In this document: piece after piece, positions 1-8,681 of the stretch
Numbering within the stretch: the stretch's first letter is position 1
Layout: each line of letters starts with the position of its first letter
From: Bradyrhizobium sp. B097
GTDB lineage: Bacteria; Pseudomonadota; Alphaproteobacteria; Rhizobiales; Xanthobacteraceae
NCBI RefSeq assembly: GCF_038957035.1
Contig: NZ_CP152412.1
Location: forward strand, 2,042,501 to 2,106,500
DNA length: 64,000 bases
Direction: 5' to 3'
Notes under the pieces: model-generated
Database searches by the model: none
The model's input: only the letters and a program-made list of their open reading frames with translations
What the model was told of the DNA's origin: nothing
Made by a program: the position numbers and the translations under genes

Positions 1-2
1 TC

Positions 3-62
3 TCCGATATCCTCGGCGCCAACCTGACGGCGGTGCTCGGCGGATTCGAAGCCGCGCGCTAG
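3..62 (+). CDS. C-terminal end of an upstream gene (partial)
   Basis: An open frame enters from the left edge and ends at the TAG at 60-62, leaving 19 residues. They are too few to name a family. It precedes the sugar-oxidation genes on the same strand, so it may belong to the same pathway, but about 240 bases with a repeat separate them. Confidence 0.45.
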   Translation, partial: SDILGANLTAVLGGFEAAR

Positions 63-165
63 AGCGGTTTCGAATGATGCGGTGACCGGTTCGCGTGAAG
101 ATATCCTGCCAAAACAACAACCTGGAGCATCGGTTGTGATCGATCAGAACCGATGCCACCGCCGC
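59..165. repeat. Dispersed intergenic repeat, copy A
   Basis: It begins with TAGAGCGGTTTCGAAT and contains ACCGGTTCGCGTGAAGA, followed by an AT-rich step and an imperfect inverted pair (GCATCGGTT / AACCGATGC). The same core occurs at 6766-6825 (reverse) and 59544-59640. Boundaries are approximate. Confidence 0.6.
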
Positions 166-299
166 GCGCCGCACAACAAAGCGTCGTGGACTTGCGCCTT
201 TGCAACCAAAGTCGGAGCAAGCCGTTGGTATTCGGTGCTGGCTTATGATCCTGCCTGGCGGCATCGGCCGGCCAGGCGGGCAGCAACGCGAGGACGGCC

Positions 300-1229
300 A
301 TGAGCGATCTGCTTCGTATCGCCATCGTCGGTTTCGGGGAGATCGCGTGCCGGCAGCACGTGCCTGCGATCGCGAAGACATCAGGCGCCGCACTCGTCGC
401 GGTGGCCGATCCGGCCAAGAGCCCATCCGGCCTGCCGCATTTCCGCGATTTGCAGGAGTTGTTGCGCGACGGGCCGGAGATCGATGCCGTTGCGCTGTGC
501 ACGCCGCCGCAGGCGCGTCACGCGCAGGCCGCCGCGGCGCTAGCCGCAGGCAAGCATGTCCTGCTGGAGAAGCCACCTGGGTCTACGTTAAGCGAACTCA
601 CGCCGTTGATCGCGGCCGCGGGCGAGGCGGGCCGGACATTGTTTGCGGCATGGCACTCGCGCTACGCACCCGCGGTCGGACCGGCGCGGAAATTGCTCGC
701 CGGCCGCGCGATCAACAAGGTGACCGTCATCTGGAAGGAAGACGTCCGCGTCTGGCATCCAGGCCAGGCGTGGATCTTCGAGGCGGGTGGCTTCGGTGTG
801 TTCGATCCCGGCATCAACGCACTGTCGATCCTGACCGAGATCCTGCCGCGTTCGGTCTTTGTCAGAAGCGCGGTCCTGGACTTTCCCTCCAATCGGGAGA
901 CGCCGATTGCCGCAGCAGTCGAGCTGTCCGATGAGAGCGGCCTGCCGATCCACGCCGAATTCGATTTTCGCCAGACCGGGCCGCCGAGCTGGGACATCCT
1001 GTGCGAGACCGAGACCGGGTCTGTGACGCTGTCGAAAGGCGGACGGCAGCTGCGCGACGGCAGCAGGTTGGTGGTCGATGCCACGGACGAGGAATATCCC
1101 GCGCTGTACCGCCGCTTTGTCGCGCTGACGTCGGACGGAAAATCCGAGGTCGACCTCGCGCCCTTGCGGCTCGTCGCCGATAGCTTCATGCTGGGCCGAC
1201 GGCGCCCTGTCGAGGCGTTCGAGGACTGA
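300..1229 (+). CDS. D-galactose/L-arabinose 1-dehydrogenase-like (Gfo/Idh/MocA family)
   Basis: The 309-residue protein has a Rossmann NAD(P) fold with GFGEIA at residues 11-16 and the family EKP motif at 90-92, whose lysine is catalytic in Gfo/Idh/MocA enzymes. The WHSRYA segment near 119 resembles bacterial galactose 1-dehydrogenases. The expected reaction is aldose to aldonolactone. The mutarotase follows after 2 bases and a lactonase comes next, which supports a non-phosphorylating De Ley-Doudoroff-type sugar route. Whether galactose, arabinose or fucose is the real substrate cannot be read from the sequence. Confidence 0.82.
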   Translation: MSDLLRIAIVGFGEIACRQHVPAIAKTSGAALVAVADPAKSPSGLPHFRDLQELLRDGPEIDAVALCTPPQARHAQAAAALAAGKHVLLEKPPGSTLSELTPLIAAAGEAGRTLFAAWHSRYAPAVGPARKLLAGRAINKVTVIWKEDVRVWHPGQAWIFEAGGFGVFDPGINALSILTEILPRSVFVRSAVLDFPSNRETPIAAAVELSDESGLPIHAEFDFRQTGPPSWDILCETETGSVTLSKGGRQLRDGSRLVVDATDEEYPALYRRFVALTSDGKSEVDLAPLRLVADSFMLGRRRPVEAFED

Positions 1230-1231
1230 CA

Positions 1232-2302
1232 ATGACATCAGCCGGCATTGCTCGCGCGCCCTTCGGCACGTTGCCCGACGGCACCGTGGTCGACCGCGTG
1301 ACGCTGCGCGACGAACACGGCTTTGAGGCCAGCATCCTTCCCTTCGGCGCCACGCTGCAGGCGCTGCTCGCGCCCGATCGCGGCGGGCATTGCGACGACG
1401 TCGTGCTTGGCCACGACGCGTTCGACGGCTATCTCGCGCAGCGCAAATTCTTCGGCGCGACCATCGGGCGCTACGCCAACCGGATCGCCGCCGCGCGCTT
1501 CATGCTCGATGGCGAGACGGTGAAACTCGACGCCAACAACGGCCCCAACGCGCTGCATGGCGGCTTGCAGGGCTTTGATCGCAAGCTGTGGCGGATCGCC
1601 GAACTATCAGATGAACCAGGGCCGACGCTGGTGCTGGAGCGCGAAAGCCCGCATGGCGAAGAGGGCTACCCGGGCAATCTTCAGACGCGGGTGACCTATC
1701 GCGTGGGCGACCCGATGGAACTCTCGATCACCTATGAGGCGACCACCGACCGGCCGACATACGTCAACCTCACCAATCACAGCTTCTTCAATCTCGACGG
1801 CGCGCGCTCAGGCACGCAGATCCTCGATCATCTTTTGACGATCGCTTCCGATCATTTCCTCGCGGTCGACGCCACCGCGATCCCGCTATCGGGCCTGCCG
1901 CGGCCGGTTGACGGCACGCCGTTCGACTTTCGCAAGCCCACCGAGATCGGCGCGCGGATCAGGATGAACGACGAGCAGCTGCGGCTCGGGCGCGGCTATG
2001 ACCACAATTTCTGTCTGGCCGTGGGGACTGGCCTTCGCTTCGCCGCGCGCCTCGAGGCGCCGCACAGCGGCCGTGTGATGGAGCTGTTCACCGATCAGCC
2101 GGGGTTGCAGTTCTATTCCGGCAATTTCCTCGATGGCTCGAGCGCCGGCAAGGGCGATCTGCTCTATCGCCAATCCGATGCGCTATGTCTCGAGCCGCAC
2201 GCCTGGCCGGATACGCCGAACCGGCCCGACTTCCCGCCGGCGCGGCTCGATCCCGGACAGATCTATCGGCGTACCGCAGTTTATCGATTCTCGACCATGT
2301 GA
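1232..2302 (+). CDS. galM: Aldose 1-epimerase (mutarotase)
   Basis: At 356 residues it has the usual family length. Family landmarks are visible: NALHGG with the first catalytic His near residue 110, TNHSFFNLDG with the second His near 190, and CLEPHAWPD near the C-terminus carrying the general-base Glu. It interconverts alpha and beta anomers, supplying the anomer used by the dehydrogenase 2 bases upstream. The start is the ATG right after the dehydrogenase stop, so the genes are probably translationally coupled. Confidence 0.9.
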   Translation: MTSAGIARAPFGTLPDGTVVDRVTLRDEHGFEASILPFGATLQALLAPDRGGHCDDVVLGHDAFDGYLAQRKFFGATIGRYANRIAAARFMLDGETVKLDANNGPNALHGGLQGFDRKLWRIAELSDEPGPTLVLERESPHGEEGYPGNLQTRVTYRVGDPMELSITYEATTDRPTYVNLTNHSFFNLDGARSGTQILDHLLTIASDHFLAVDATAIPLSGLPRPVDGTPFDFRKPTEIGARIRMNDEQLRLGRGYDHNFCLAVGTGLRFAARLEAPHSGRVMELFTDQPGLQFYSGNFLDGSSAGKGDLLYRQSDALCLEPHAWPDTPNRPDFPPARLDPGQIYRRTAVYRFSTM

Positions 2303-2310
2303 GTGACGCC

Positions 2311-3216
2311 ATGACCGACCGTGCCGCCGAGCCGCTGATCGAAGAGGTGCCGACATCCGTGCTGTTGGCCGAGCGCTGTCATCTCGGCGAGGGCCCGACC
2401 TATGACGCGTTAGCCGACACCGCCTGGTGGTTCGACATCCGCGAGCGTCGCCTGTTCGAGCACCGTTTAGCGAGCGGCCGCACCGTCATTCACGAGCTGC
2501 CGTACATGGCGAGCGCGTTGGCGCGGATCGATGGCGAGCGACAGCTGATCCTCACCGAAAATGGGCTTTACGTCCGGCAGGTCGCCAGCGGGCGCATGGA
2601 GCTGTTCGTCGCGCTCGAAGCCGACAATCCGGCGACGCGCTCCAATGATGCGCGCGTGCATCCGTCGGGCACCTTCTGGCTCGGCACAATGGGGCGTCAA
2701 GCCGAGCAGGGCGCCGGCGCGATCTACGCGCTGCACCGGGGCCGCATCACGCGGCTCTATCCCGGGATCACGATCCCCAATGCGATCTGTTTTTCGCTCG
2801 CAGGCGACGTCGGCTATTTCGCCGATACCGCGACCAATGTGCTGCATCGCGTGCCGCTCGATCCATCGACTGGACTGCCGACGGGCGAACCGATCGACTT
2901 GATCAGACATCAAGGCACCGGCGGGCTCGACGGTGCGATTGTCGATGCCGATGGAAAGATCTGGAACGCGCGCTGGGGCGGTGGCTGCGTCGATGTCTAC
3001 GACCCCAGCGGCCGGCACCTGCGCATGCTGAGGGTGCCGGCGAAGCAGTCGAGCTGCCCGGCCTTTGTCGGCCGCGATTTCTCGCGCGTGCTGGTCACCT
3101 CGGCCTGGCAGGACATGGACGAGGCACAGCGCGCGGCCGATCCCGGCCATGGTCAAACCTTTCTGCTCGATGCCGCGGCACGCGGCCGTGCCGAGCCTGA
3201 CGTCAAACTGTCCTGA
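2311..3216 (+). CDS. SMP-30/gluconolactonase-family sugar lactonase
   Basis: This 301-residue beta-propeller protein of the SMP-30 family would hydrolyse the aldonolactone made by the upstream dehydrogenase. Metal-ligand positions of the family can be matched: Glu in HLGEGPTYD, Asn in IPNAICFS and Asp in GGLDGAIVDADG. The frame is open upstream into galM, but the ATG at 2311, 8 bases after the galM stop, fits the family N-terminus. The three genes form one operon. The substrate is probably galactono- or arabinonolactone, by context. Confidence 0.85.
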   Translation: MTDRAAEPLIEEVPTSVLLAERCHLGEGPTYDALADTAWWFDIRERRLFEHRLASGRTVIHELPYMASALARIDGERQLILTENGLYVRQVASGRMELFVALEADNPATRSNDARVHPSGTFWLGTMGRQAEQGAGAIYALHRGRITRLYPGITIPNAICFSLAGDVGYFADTATNVLHRVPLDPSTGLPTGEPIDLIRHQGTGGLDGAIVDADGKIWNARWGGGCVDVYDPSGRHLRMLRVPAKQSSCPAFVGRDFSRVLVTSAWQDMDEAQRAADPGHGQTFLLDAAARGRAEPDVKLS

Positions 3217-3253
3217 ACGCGGGCTTGCCGCCGCCTTGTTGACGTGACCTGAT

Positions 3254-3275
3254 TATTTGGACGATGGTGCAAATA
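3254..3275. promoter_or_regulatory. Candidate TetR operator overlapping the regulator start
   Basis: The inverted repeat TATTTGgAC-gatg-GTgCAAATA has 9-base arms with one mismatched position and a 4-base spacer. It covers the TTG (3257) and touches the ATG (3275) of the TetR gene. Size and position are typical of an autorepressing TetR-family operator. Binding is inferred. Confidence 0.55.
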
Positions 3276-4021
3276 TGGTCCGTAAACCTGCCAAGTCCGG
3301 CATGAAGGCCGACGCCAAGGCCGCCAGCACCCGCAAGCCGAACATGCGCGAGGCGATCCTCGCCGCGGCGGAGGAATTGTTCTCGACCTACGGCTTCAAC
3401 GCCGTCTCGGTACGCGACATCGCGCAGGCAGCCGGCGCCAATCCCGGCAGCGTGACCTATCACTTCAAGACCAAGGACGGCCTGCTGCTGGAGATCTATC
3501 GGCGGCATTGCGGCCCGATGAACCGGCGGCGCTCGGAGCTCCTGGCGGCGGCGCGGCGGGTCCGCGACCTGCAGGACCGGCTGGAGGCGATCGTGCGCGC
3601 CTATGTGCTGCCGGCCTTCACCTCGGGCAGCGATCTCGCCGGCGGCGGAACGCGGTTCACGCGATTGCGCGCGATCATGTCGGCCGAGGGCAACGAGGTC
3701 GTGCGCAAGATCATCGCGCAGACCTTCGACGACACCAGCCATGCCTTCATCGACGCGATCCATGACAGCCTGCCGCACGTTCCGCGCACCGATCTGGTCT
3801 GGCGCGGCCACTTCCTGCTCGGCGCGCTCTACTACACGCTCGTGACGCCGGAGCGCGTCTCGCGCCTGTCGCGCGGCAGCGCCGACGGCACCGATGCCGG
3901 TCATGCCGTCGAGGAGCTGGTGCGCGCGACGGTTGCGGCGCTGCAAGCCGCGCCGGTCGATCAACCAACACCTGTGCCGCGCAAGGCGTCGGGCGTGAAT
4001 CCAGGGCGCGCGCTGACCTGA
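3275..4021 (+). CDS. TetR/AcrR-family transcriptional regulator
   Basis: The protein has 248 residues from the ATG at 3275; a TTG at 3257 would add six. The N-terminal HTH (about residues 44-66, SVRDIAQAAGANPGSVTYHF) is a clear TetR DNA-binding domain. The C-terminal ligand domain resembles those of larger TetR regulators, with a basic, disordered tail. A near-perfect 22-bp inverted repeat over the start suggests autoregulation. It probably controls the following dehydrogenase and SDR genes, from which it is separated by a decarboxylase-like remnant. Confidence 0.85.
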   Translation: MVRKPAKSGMKADAKAASTRKPNMREAILAAAEELFSTYGFNAVSVRDIAQAAGANPGSVTYHFKTKDGLLLEIYRRHCGPMNRRRSELLAAARRVRDLQDRLEAIVRAYVLPAFTSGSDLAGGGTRFTRLRAIMSAEGNEVVRKIIAQTFDDTSHAFIDAIHDSLPHVPRTDLVWRGHFLLGALYYTLVTPERVSRLSRGSADGTDAGHAVEELVRATVAALQAAPVDQPTPVPRKASGVNPGRALT

Positions 4022-4060
4022 CCCCGCGGAGTTCGTCGCCATGGAGAAACTTCGGCTGCG

Positions 4061-4570
4061 CACGGCATCCTTGCCAACGATCATGGCGTGAACCTCGATC
4101 GGATCAACTGGGTCACGTTCGAGGACCCGCATGTCGCCGAATATGTCGACAGCACCGAACGTGCCCCGAAGGGCAGTGCCATCATCCAGATGCTGAAGGA
4201 CGGCGAGCTCGATGCCGTGCTGGGCGAGACCTCGAGCGATCCGGCGCTCAAGCCGTTGTTCGCCGATCCCGCCGCAGAGGCGGCGCGGTGGTACGCGCGG
4301 CACAGCGTCGTGCCGGTCAATCATCTGGTGGTGGTGACCAAGCGGCTTGCGACATCGCGCCCGGACGTGGTGCGCAGCCTCTACGAACTCCTCAAGCGCG
4401 CCAAGGCAGACGCCGGTTCCGCGAGTGCACCGGACCTGCTGCCATTCGGCGTCGAGGCGAACCGCAAGCCGCTCGAACTGATGATCGACTATTGCGTCCA
4501 GCAGGCGCTGATCCCCCGGCGCGTCACGGTCGATGAGCTGTTTGACGACACAACACGGGACTTGAACTGA
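4061..4570 (+). pseudogene. 5'-truncated 4,5-dihydroxyphthalate decarboxylase/NMT1-like remnant
   Basis: The frame continues from the tetR stop without another stop. From about HGILANDHGVNLDRINW it reads like the C-terminal half of a roughly 330-residue substrate-binding-fold protein annotated as 4,5-dihydroxyphthalate decarboxylase, through LDAVLGETSSDP, VPVNHLVVV and GVEANRKPLELMIDYC. The N-terminal half is missing. A GTG at 4088 could start a 160-residue product, but no start lies where the family begins. Its TGA overlaps the next ATG by one base (TGATG), so the remnant still lies in an operon-like arrangement. Confidence 0.7.
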
Positions 4571-5493
4571 TGACAATCTCCAGCGATCCGCGGCAGTGGC
4601 AGGTCGGCATGCTCGGTTATGGCGAGGTCGGACGCATCCTCGCCGAAGACCTGCGCCAGCAGGGCATCAAGGTCGCCGCCTACGACATCAAGCTCGACCG
4701 CGCGGAGGGCGCGGCGCTGCGCGCGCACGCGGCGGAGACCGGCGTCGCGCTCGCGCAGTCCCACGCCGATCTCGCGGCGCGGGCCGATTTCACCATCTCG
4801 GCGGTGACGGCAAGCCAGGCGGTGCCGGTAGCCGAGGCCTGCGCGCCCGCGATCCGGAACGGCGCCTGGTTTCTCGATTTCAATTCAGCCTCGCCCGGCG
4901 CCAAGCAGCGCGCGGCGGCCCACATCGATGGCGCCGGCGGCCGCTATGTCGAGGGCGCGGTGATGACCTCGCTGCCGCCCTACCGGATCAAGGTGCCGCT
5001 GCTCCTCGGCGGCCGCGGTGCGCGCGAGCTGGCGCCGCTGCTGGTGGCGCTCGGCTTCACGGCGAAGGTGGCGAGCGACGAGCTTGGCGTGTCCTCGGCG
5101 GTCAAGATGTGCCGTAGCATCATGATCAAGGGCCTTGAGGCCATGGTGATCGAGAGCTTTACCACCGCACGCGCCTATGGCGTCGAGGATGCGGTGCTCG
5201 CCTCGCTCAAGGAGACCTTTCCAGGCATCGATTGGGAGAAGCAGGGCGCCTATTTCTTCCAGCGGGTGATCGAGCATGGCCGGCGGCGTGCCGAGGAGGT
5301 GCGCGAGGTGGCGGAGACCGTGCGCGAAGCCGGACTGACGCCGTGGTCCGCGTCCGGCACCGCCGAGCGGCAGGGCTGGATCGCCGATCTTGCCGATGAC
5401 GGCGTGTTCGGGCCCAAGGGAACGCCGGAATTCGCCCGCAGCGCCGATTGGCGCACCGAGGCCGACCGGATTCTCGCGCGCATCAAGTCCTGA
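4570..5493 (+). CDS. NAD(P)-dependent dehydrogenase, 6-phosphogluconate dehydrogenase-like with DUF1932 domain
   Basis: The N-terminal Rossmann domain has GYGEVG at residues 16-21, and the middle follows the beta-hydroxyacid dehydrogenase pattern (DFNSASPG, then a Lys in SSAVKMCRS). The C-terminal part matches the DUF1932 domain found in a subgroup of these enzymes. Length is 307 residues. It should oxidise a 3-hydroxyacid-type substrate with NAD(P). Its ATG overlaps the stop of the truncated decarboxylase-like gene, and an SDR follows 86 bases on. The exact substrate is unknown. Confidence 0.75.
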   Translation: MTISSDPRQWQVGMLGYGEVGRILAEDLRQQGIKVAAYDIKLDRAEGAALRAHAAETGVALAQSHADLAARADFTISAVTASQAVPVAEACAPAIRNGAWFLDFNSASPGAKQRAAAHIDGAGGRYVEGAVMTSLPPYRIKVPLLLGGRGARELAPLLVALGFTAKVASDELGVSSAVKMCRSIMIKGLEAMVIESFTTARAYGVEDAVLASLKETFPGIDWEKQGAYFFQRVIEHGRRRAEEVREVAETVREAGLTPWSASGTAERQGWIADLADDGVFGPKGTPEFARSADWRTEADRILARIKS

Positions 5494-5579
5494 CCTCTCG
5501 CGCGGAGAATCCGCCGCGTTCCCTGCCGACGCGCAATGCGCTATTGCTCCGTGAACAGTTTTGGTCTGGAGGCACTCCC

Positions 5580-6362
5580 ATGAAGAATTCCGGCAAGGTC
5601 GTCGCCATCACCGGAGCGGCGCGCGGTATCGGCAAAGCCTGCGCCGCGCGCTTCCTGTCCGATGGCGCCAGGGTCGTGATCTCGGATGTCGATGCTGCGG
5701 GGCTCGTCCACGCCGCCCAGGAGCTCGGACATGAGGATCGGTTGCGGGCGGTCGAGGCCGACGTCAGCAAGCGCGCCGATGTCGATCGCATCGTGGCTCA
5801 CGCGGTGAAGGAGTTCGGTCGGCTCGACGTCATGGTCAACAATGCCGGCGTGGCGCGCAACCGCGACTTCCTCGATATCAGCGAGGCCGAATTCGACGAC
5901 GTGATGGGGATCAACCTCAAGGGCGCGTTCTTCGGCGTCCAGGCTGCGGCGCGCCAGATGATCGCGCAGGGCGGTGGCGGCGTCGTCGTCAACATGTCCT
6001 CGGTCAATGCGCTGCTCGCGATCCCCTCGCTTGCGACCTATGCGATGTCCAAGGGCGCGATGAAGCAGCTCACCTCGGTGGCCGCGGTGGCGCTGGCGGC
6101 GCACGGCATTCGCGTCGTGGCGGTCGGACCCGGCACGATCCTGACCGAGATGGTGGCGACGGCGATCTTCTCGTCGGAGGACGCGCGGCGCAGCGTGCTG
6201 TCGCGCACCCCGGCCGGCCGCTGCGGCGAGCCGAGCGAGGTCGCTTCCGTCGTGGCTTTCCTCGCCAGCGACGACGCCTCCTACATCACCGGCCAGACCA
6301 TCTATCCCGACGGCGGGCGGTTGATCCTCAACTACACGGTGCCGGTCAACGAGAAGAAGTAG
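5580..6362 (+). CDS. Short-chain dehydrogenase/reductase (SDR)
   Basis: This is a classical SDR of 260 residues with TGAARGIG (11-18), NNAG (87-90), Ser near 140 and YxxxK (Y154, K158). The PDGGRL segment near the end is also typical. The start is the ATG at 5580 behind a GGAGG ribosome-binding site; the longer frame from 5448 lacks family similarity. It is probably co-transcribed with the upstream dehydrogenase under the TetR regulator. Substrate not determinable. Confidence 0.88.
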   Translation: MKNSGKVVAITGAARGIGKACAARFLSDGARVVISDVDAAGLVHAAQELGHEDRLRAVEADVSKRADVDRIVAHAVKEFGRLDVMVNNAGVARNRDFLDISEAEFDDVMGINLKGAFFGVQAAARQMIAQGGGGVVVNMSSVNALLAIPSLATYAMSKGAMKQLTSVAAVALAAHGIRVVAVGPGTILTEMVATAIFSSEDARRSVLSRTPAGRCGEPSEVASVVAFLASDDASYITGQTIYPDGGRLILNYTVPVNEKK

Positions 6363-6823
6363 GCGGCGGCTTCAATCGCGAGCTCACTGCCAAAATATCG
6401 AAAACAACCCCATGCAAAGTAGCCGGCGGCTGCCGGCGTTCGTCACGGCTACTTGACATGTCGGGCAAATCAGGGATATTCTTCTAATATTCAGAAATCT
6501 CTCGACAGCATCACCTGTCATCGCCCGGTTCAACCGGGCGATCCAGTACGCCGCGGCCCATCGGCTCAAGCACAACCGCCTCTGGAATACTGGATCGCCC
6601 GGTCGAGCCGGGCGATGACAGTGTGTTGCGTGGCAACGACGACGGCGGGCTGGACCACCGCTGTTACCGCACTCTCAGCTGTCACTACCGGCGAAAGCAT
6701 GCGCGTGTGATGACACCGGATGGCTAGAGCCTTTTCCGTTCCGATGGAATCGGAACGGGCTCTAGATTCTTGTTTTGACGCGTTTCTTCGCGCGAACCGG
6801 TAGCCACTTCGCTTGAAAACGCT
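6363..6823. other. Intergenic region made mostly of repeats
   Basis: No gene is seen. It holds a long hairpin repeat (6515-6621) and a second palindrome plus repeat copy B (6724-6825), listed separately. The convergent SDR and crotonase-fold genes flank it. Confidence 0.7.
6515..6621. repeat. Long palindromic intergenic element
   Basis: Two arms of about 34 bases starting CTGTCATCGCCCGGTT and ending GGGCGATGACAG face each other across about 40 bases. Each arm contains its own small hairpin (CGCCCGGTTCAACCGGGCG; CGCCCGGTCGAGCCGGGCG). It resembles a small palindromic, MITE-like element and may also end transcription from both sides. Confidence 0.7.
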
Positions 6824-6825
6824 CT
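6724..6825 (-). repeat. Dispersed intergenic repeat, copy B, with palindrome
   Basis: A palindrome opens with CTAGAGCC and closes with GGGCTCTAG (6724-6765). It is followed by a reverse-oriented copy of the core seen at 59 and 59544 (ACCGGTTCGCGCGAAGAAACG on the minus strand). Confidence 0.6.
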
Positions 6826-7636
6826 ACCGGCCCTTGAACTGCGGCTTGCGCTTTTCCATGAAGGCGCTGCGGCCTTCGCGGAAATCCGCGCTGTCCATGC
6901 AGTCGATGCCGATCTGCTTGATCGCGGCCATGTCGCGATCGGCGGGATCCTTCAGCACCTGCGCGATGGTGATCTTGGCGGCCTTGATCGCCAGCGGCGC
7001 GTTGCCCGAAATGGTGCGCGCGATCTCCATGGTCGCGTCCCACAACTCGGCATCCGGCAGCACGCGATCGACGAGGCCGATCCGCAGCGCTTCCGCGGAG
7101 TCGATCCGCATGCCGGTATACATGATCAGCCGCGCCCAGGACGGGCCGACCAGCGACACCAGATGGCGCAGCCCGTCATAGCCGTAAGCGATGCCGAGCT
7201 TGGCGGCGGGAATGCCGAACTGCCCGCTCGTGCCGGAGATGCGGATATCGGTCAGCATCGCGACCTGCATGCCGCCGCCGAGGCAGAAGCCGCGGATGCA
7301 GGCGATGGTCGGCTTTGGGTAGTCGGCGAGCAAGGCGCGCTGGGCGGCGCTGCGCCGTGAATATTCCTCGGAGGCTTCCGCGTTGTGGCGGGTCTTCTCG
7401 AACTGGCTGATATCGGCGCCGGACACGAAGGCCTTGTCGCCCGCGCCGACCAGGACCACGACACGGACGACCGGATCGTCGCGCAAGGCGGTCAGCGCCT
7501 CGCCGAGCCCCTCCCACATCTCCAGCGACATCGCATTGCGCTTGTCGGGATTGTTGAAGGTGATGACGCCGACGCCGTCGACCACGCTTTGCAGGATCTT
7601 GCCGTCGGCAAGCGACTTGTCTGAGATGGTTGGCAT
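6824..7636 (-). CDS. Crotonase-fold (enoyl-CoA hydratase/isomerase family) protein, atypical active site
   Basis: The 270-residue crotonase-superfamily protein has the oxyanion-hole glycines in FCLGGGMQVAM and ends with the common MEKRKPQFKGR tail. Aligned by eye with rat crotonase, the catalytic Glu144 position is Gln (GGGMQVA) and Glu164 is Ala (FGIPAAKLG). Ordinary hydratase activity is therefore doubtful; another CoA-thioester reaction is possible. The start is ATG at 7636, whose upstream bases lack a strong ribosome-binding site. It ends just beside repeat copy B. Confidence 0.8.
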   Translation of the reverse strand: MPTISDKSLADGKILQSVVDGVGVITFNNPDKRNAMSLEMWEGLGEALTALRDDPVVRVVVLVGAGDKAFVSGADISQFEKTRHNAEASEEYSRRSAAQRALLADYPKPTIACIRGFCLGGGMQVAMLTDIRISGTSGQFGIPAAKLGIAYGYDGLRHLVSLVGPSWARLIMYTGMRIDSAEALRIGLVDRVLPDAELWDATMEIARTISGNAPLAIKAAKITIAQVLKDPADRDMAAIKQIGIDCMDSADFREGRSAFMEKRKPQFKGR

Positions 7637-8027
7637 AGGAGGATCCGGTCTGATTTCGGCCAAGGCTACGAGCAAGGCTAGCACCCGGTTGCAAGCCGAG
7701 GCAGGCGGTTTAGGGCACGGCGCGATTGCATCGGCGCGCGGCAGCTCTCCCGGTAGTTGTGCGGCTCGCAAAATAAACTGACGCGTAAGGGTCGCGTCAT
7801 AGACTGCGCCGCCCGCGCTCTGTCCCGGCTTAACTTTTTCCTAGTCTTTCGACGGTACAACCGTACGCACCTGCGCGCCAGGACGATGCGCGACGCGCTG
7901 GGACGCAACCCGCGGCCTTCCCGCTGCAATCGCGTCGGTAACGGAAGTCCCCGCCACCAGACCGACCGCCGATGTCGGTCAACCCCAGACCTCCGTGCAC
8001 TCAGATCGCCTCGGGCGAGGTCCAGTC
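7637..8027. other. Intergenic region, nothing firm
   Basis: A divergent intergenic region between the crotonase-fold gene and the PilZ gene. Overlapping frames here have no recognisable product. A small inverted repeat, ACGGTACAACCGT, lies near 7851. I cannot name a promoter. Confidence 0.4.
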
Positions 8028-8681
8028 GTGTCTGTCGAAAAGTTTCTCAAGCAACGCGCGGTCAGGATCATCGTCAACGGCAGCTACACGCTGCCGAACT
8101 GGTACGATGCGCAGGGCAAGCTGCGCACCTTCGCCTGCCGCACCACGCGCGTCTCGCCGTTCCGGATGATCGTGGACGTGCCTGTCGTCGGCAAGGTCGG
8201 CGACCGGCTGACGTCGTATTTCGAGGAGTTCGGCAAGTTCGAAGGCTGCATCACCGACACGATGAGCGGCAGCTTCCTGGTCGAGCTCGAGATGACGCAT
8301 GCCAGGCGCGAGAAGTTCGCCGGCAAGCTGACCTGGATCGAGAAGAAGCAGAAGGATCCGAGCGTCCGCGAGGCGCGCAACAATCCGCGTTTTGTGCCCG
8401 TCGCGCCGCATGCCATGCTGACGCTGGCGGACGGCACCATGCAGAGCTGCTTCATTATCGACATGTCGCTGTCGGGCGCGGCGGTGTCCTCCGAGCTGCA
8501 GCCGCCGGTCGGCATGCCGCTGGCGATCGGGGCCTGCGTCGGCCGCGTGGTCCGGCATCTGCCGAACGGATTCGCGATCAAGTTCGTCGAGACCTACAAG
8601 CAGGGCGATCTCGGCCGCCTGATCGCGCGCAAATCCAAGGACCTGCTGGTGGTGTCTGCCGACGCGGGTCCTGTTGCCTAG
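8028..8681 (+). CDS. PilZ-domain protein (putative c-di-GMP receptor)
   Basis: The 217-residue protein has a C-terminal PilZ domain with RNNPR (R117, R121) and DMSLSG (D145, S147, G150), the two c-di-GMP-binding signatures. The first 100 residues look like a second, degenerate PilZ-like barrel without the motif. The chosen start is GTG at 8028 after GCGAGG; GTG at 7995 is an alternative. No operon partners. Two GGDEF/EAL proteins elsewhere in the window could set its ligand level. Confidence 0.75.
   Translation: MSVEKFLKQRAVRIIVNGSYTLPNWYDAQGKLRTFACRTTRVSPFRMIVDVPVVGKVGDRLTSYFEEFGKFEGCITDTMSGSFLVELEMTHARREKFAGKLTWIEKKQKDPSVREARNNPRFVPVAPHAMLTLADGTMQSCFIIDMSLSGAAVSSELQPPVGMPLAIGACVGRVVRHLPNGFAIKFVETYKQGDLGRLIARKSKDLLVVSADAGPVA

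Noticed and set aside
5448..5579. 44-residue N-terminal extension of the SDR
   Set aside because: It overlaps the previous gene's end and lacks family similarity; the ATG at 5580 has a clear GGAGG site.
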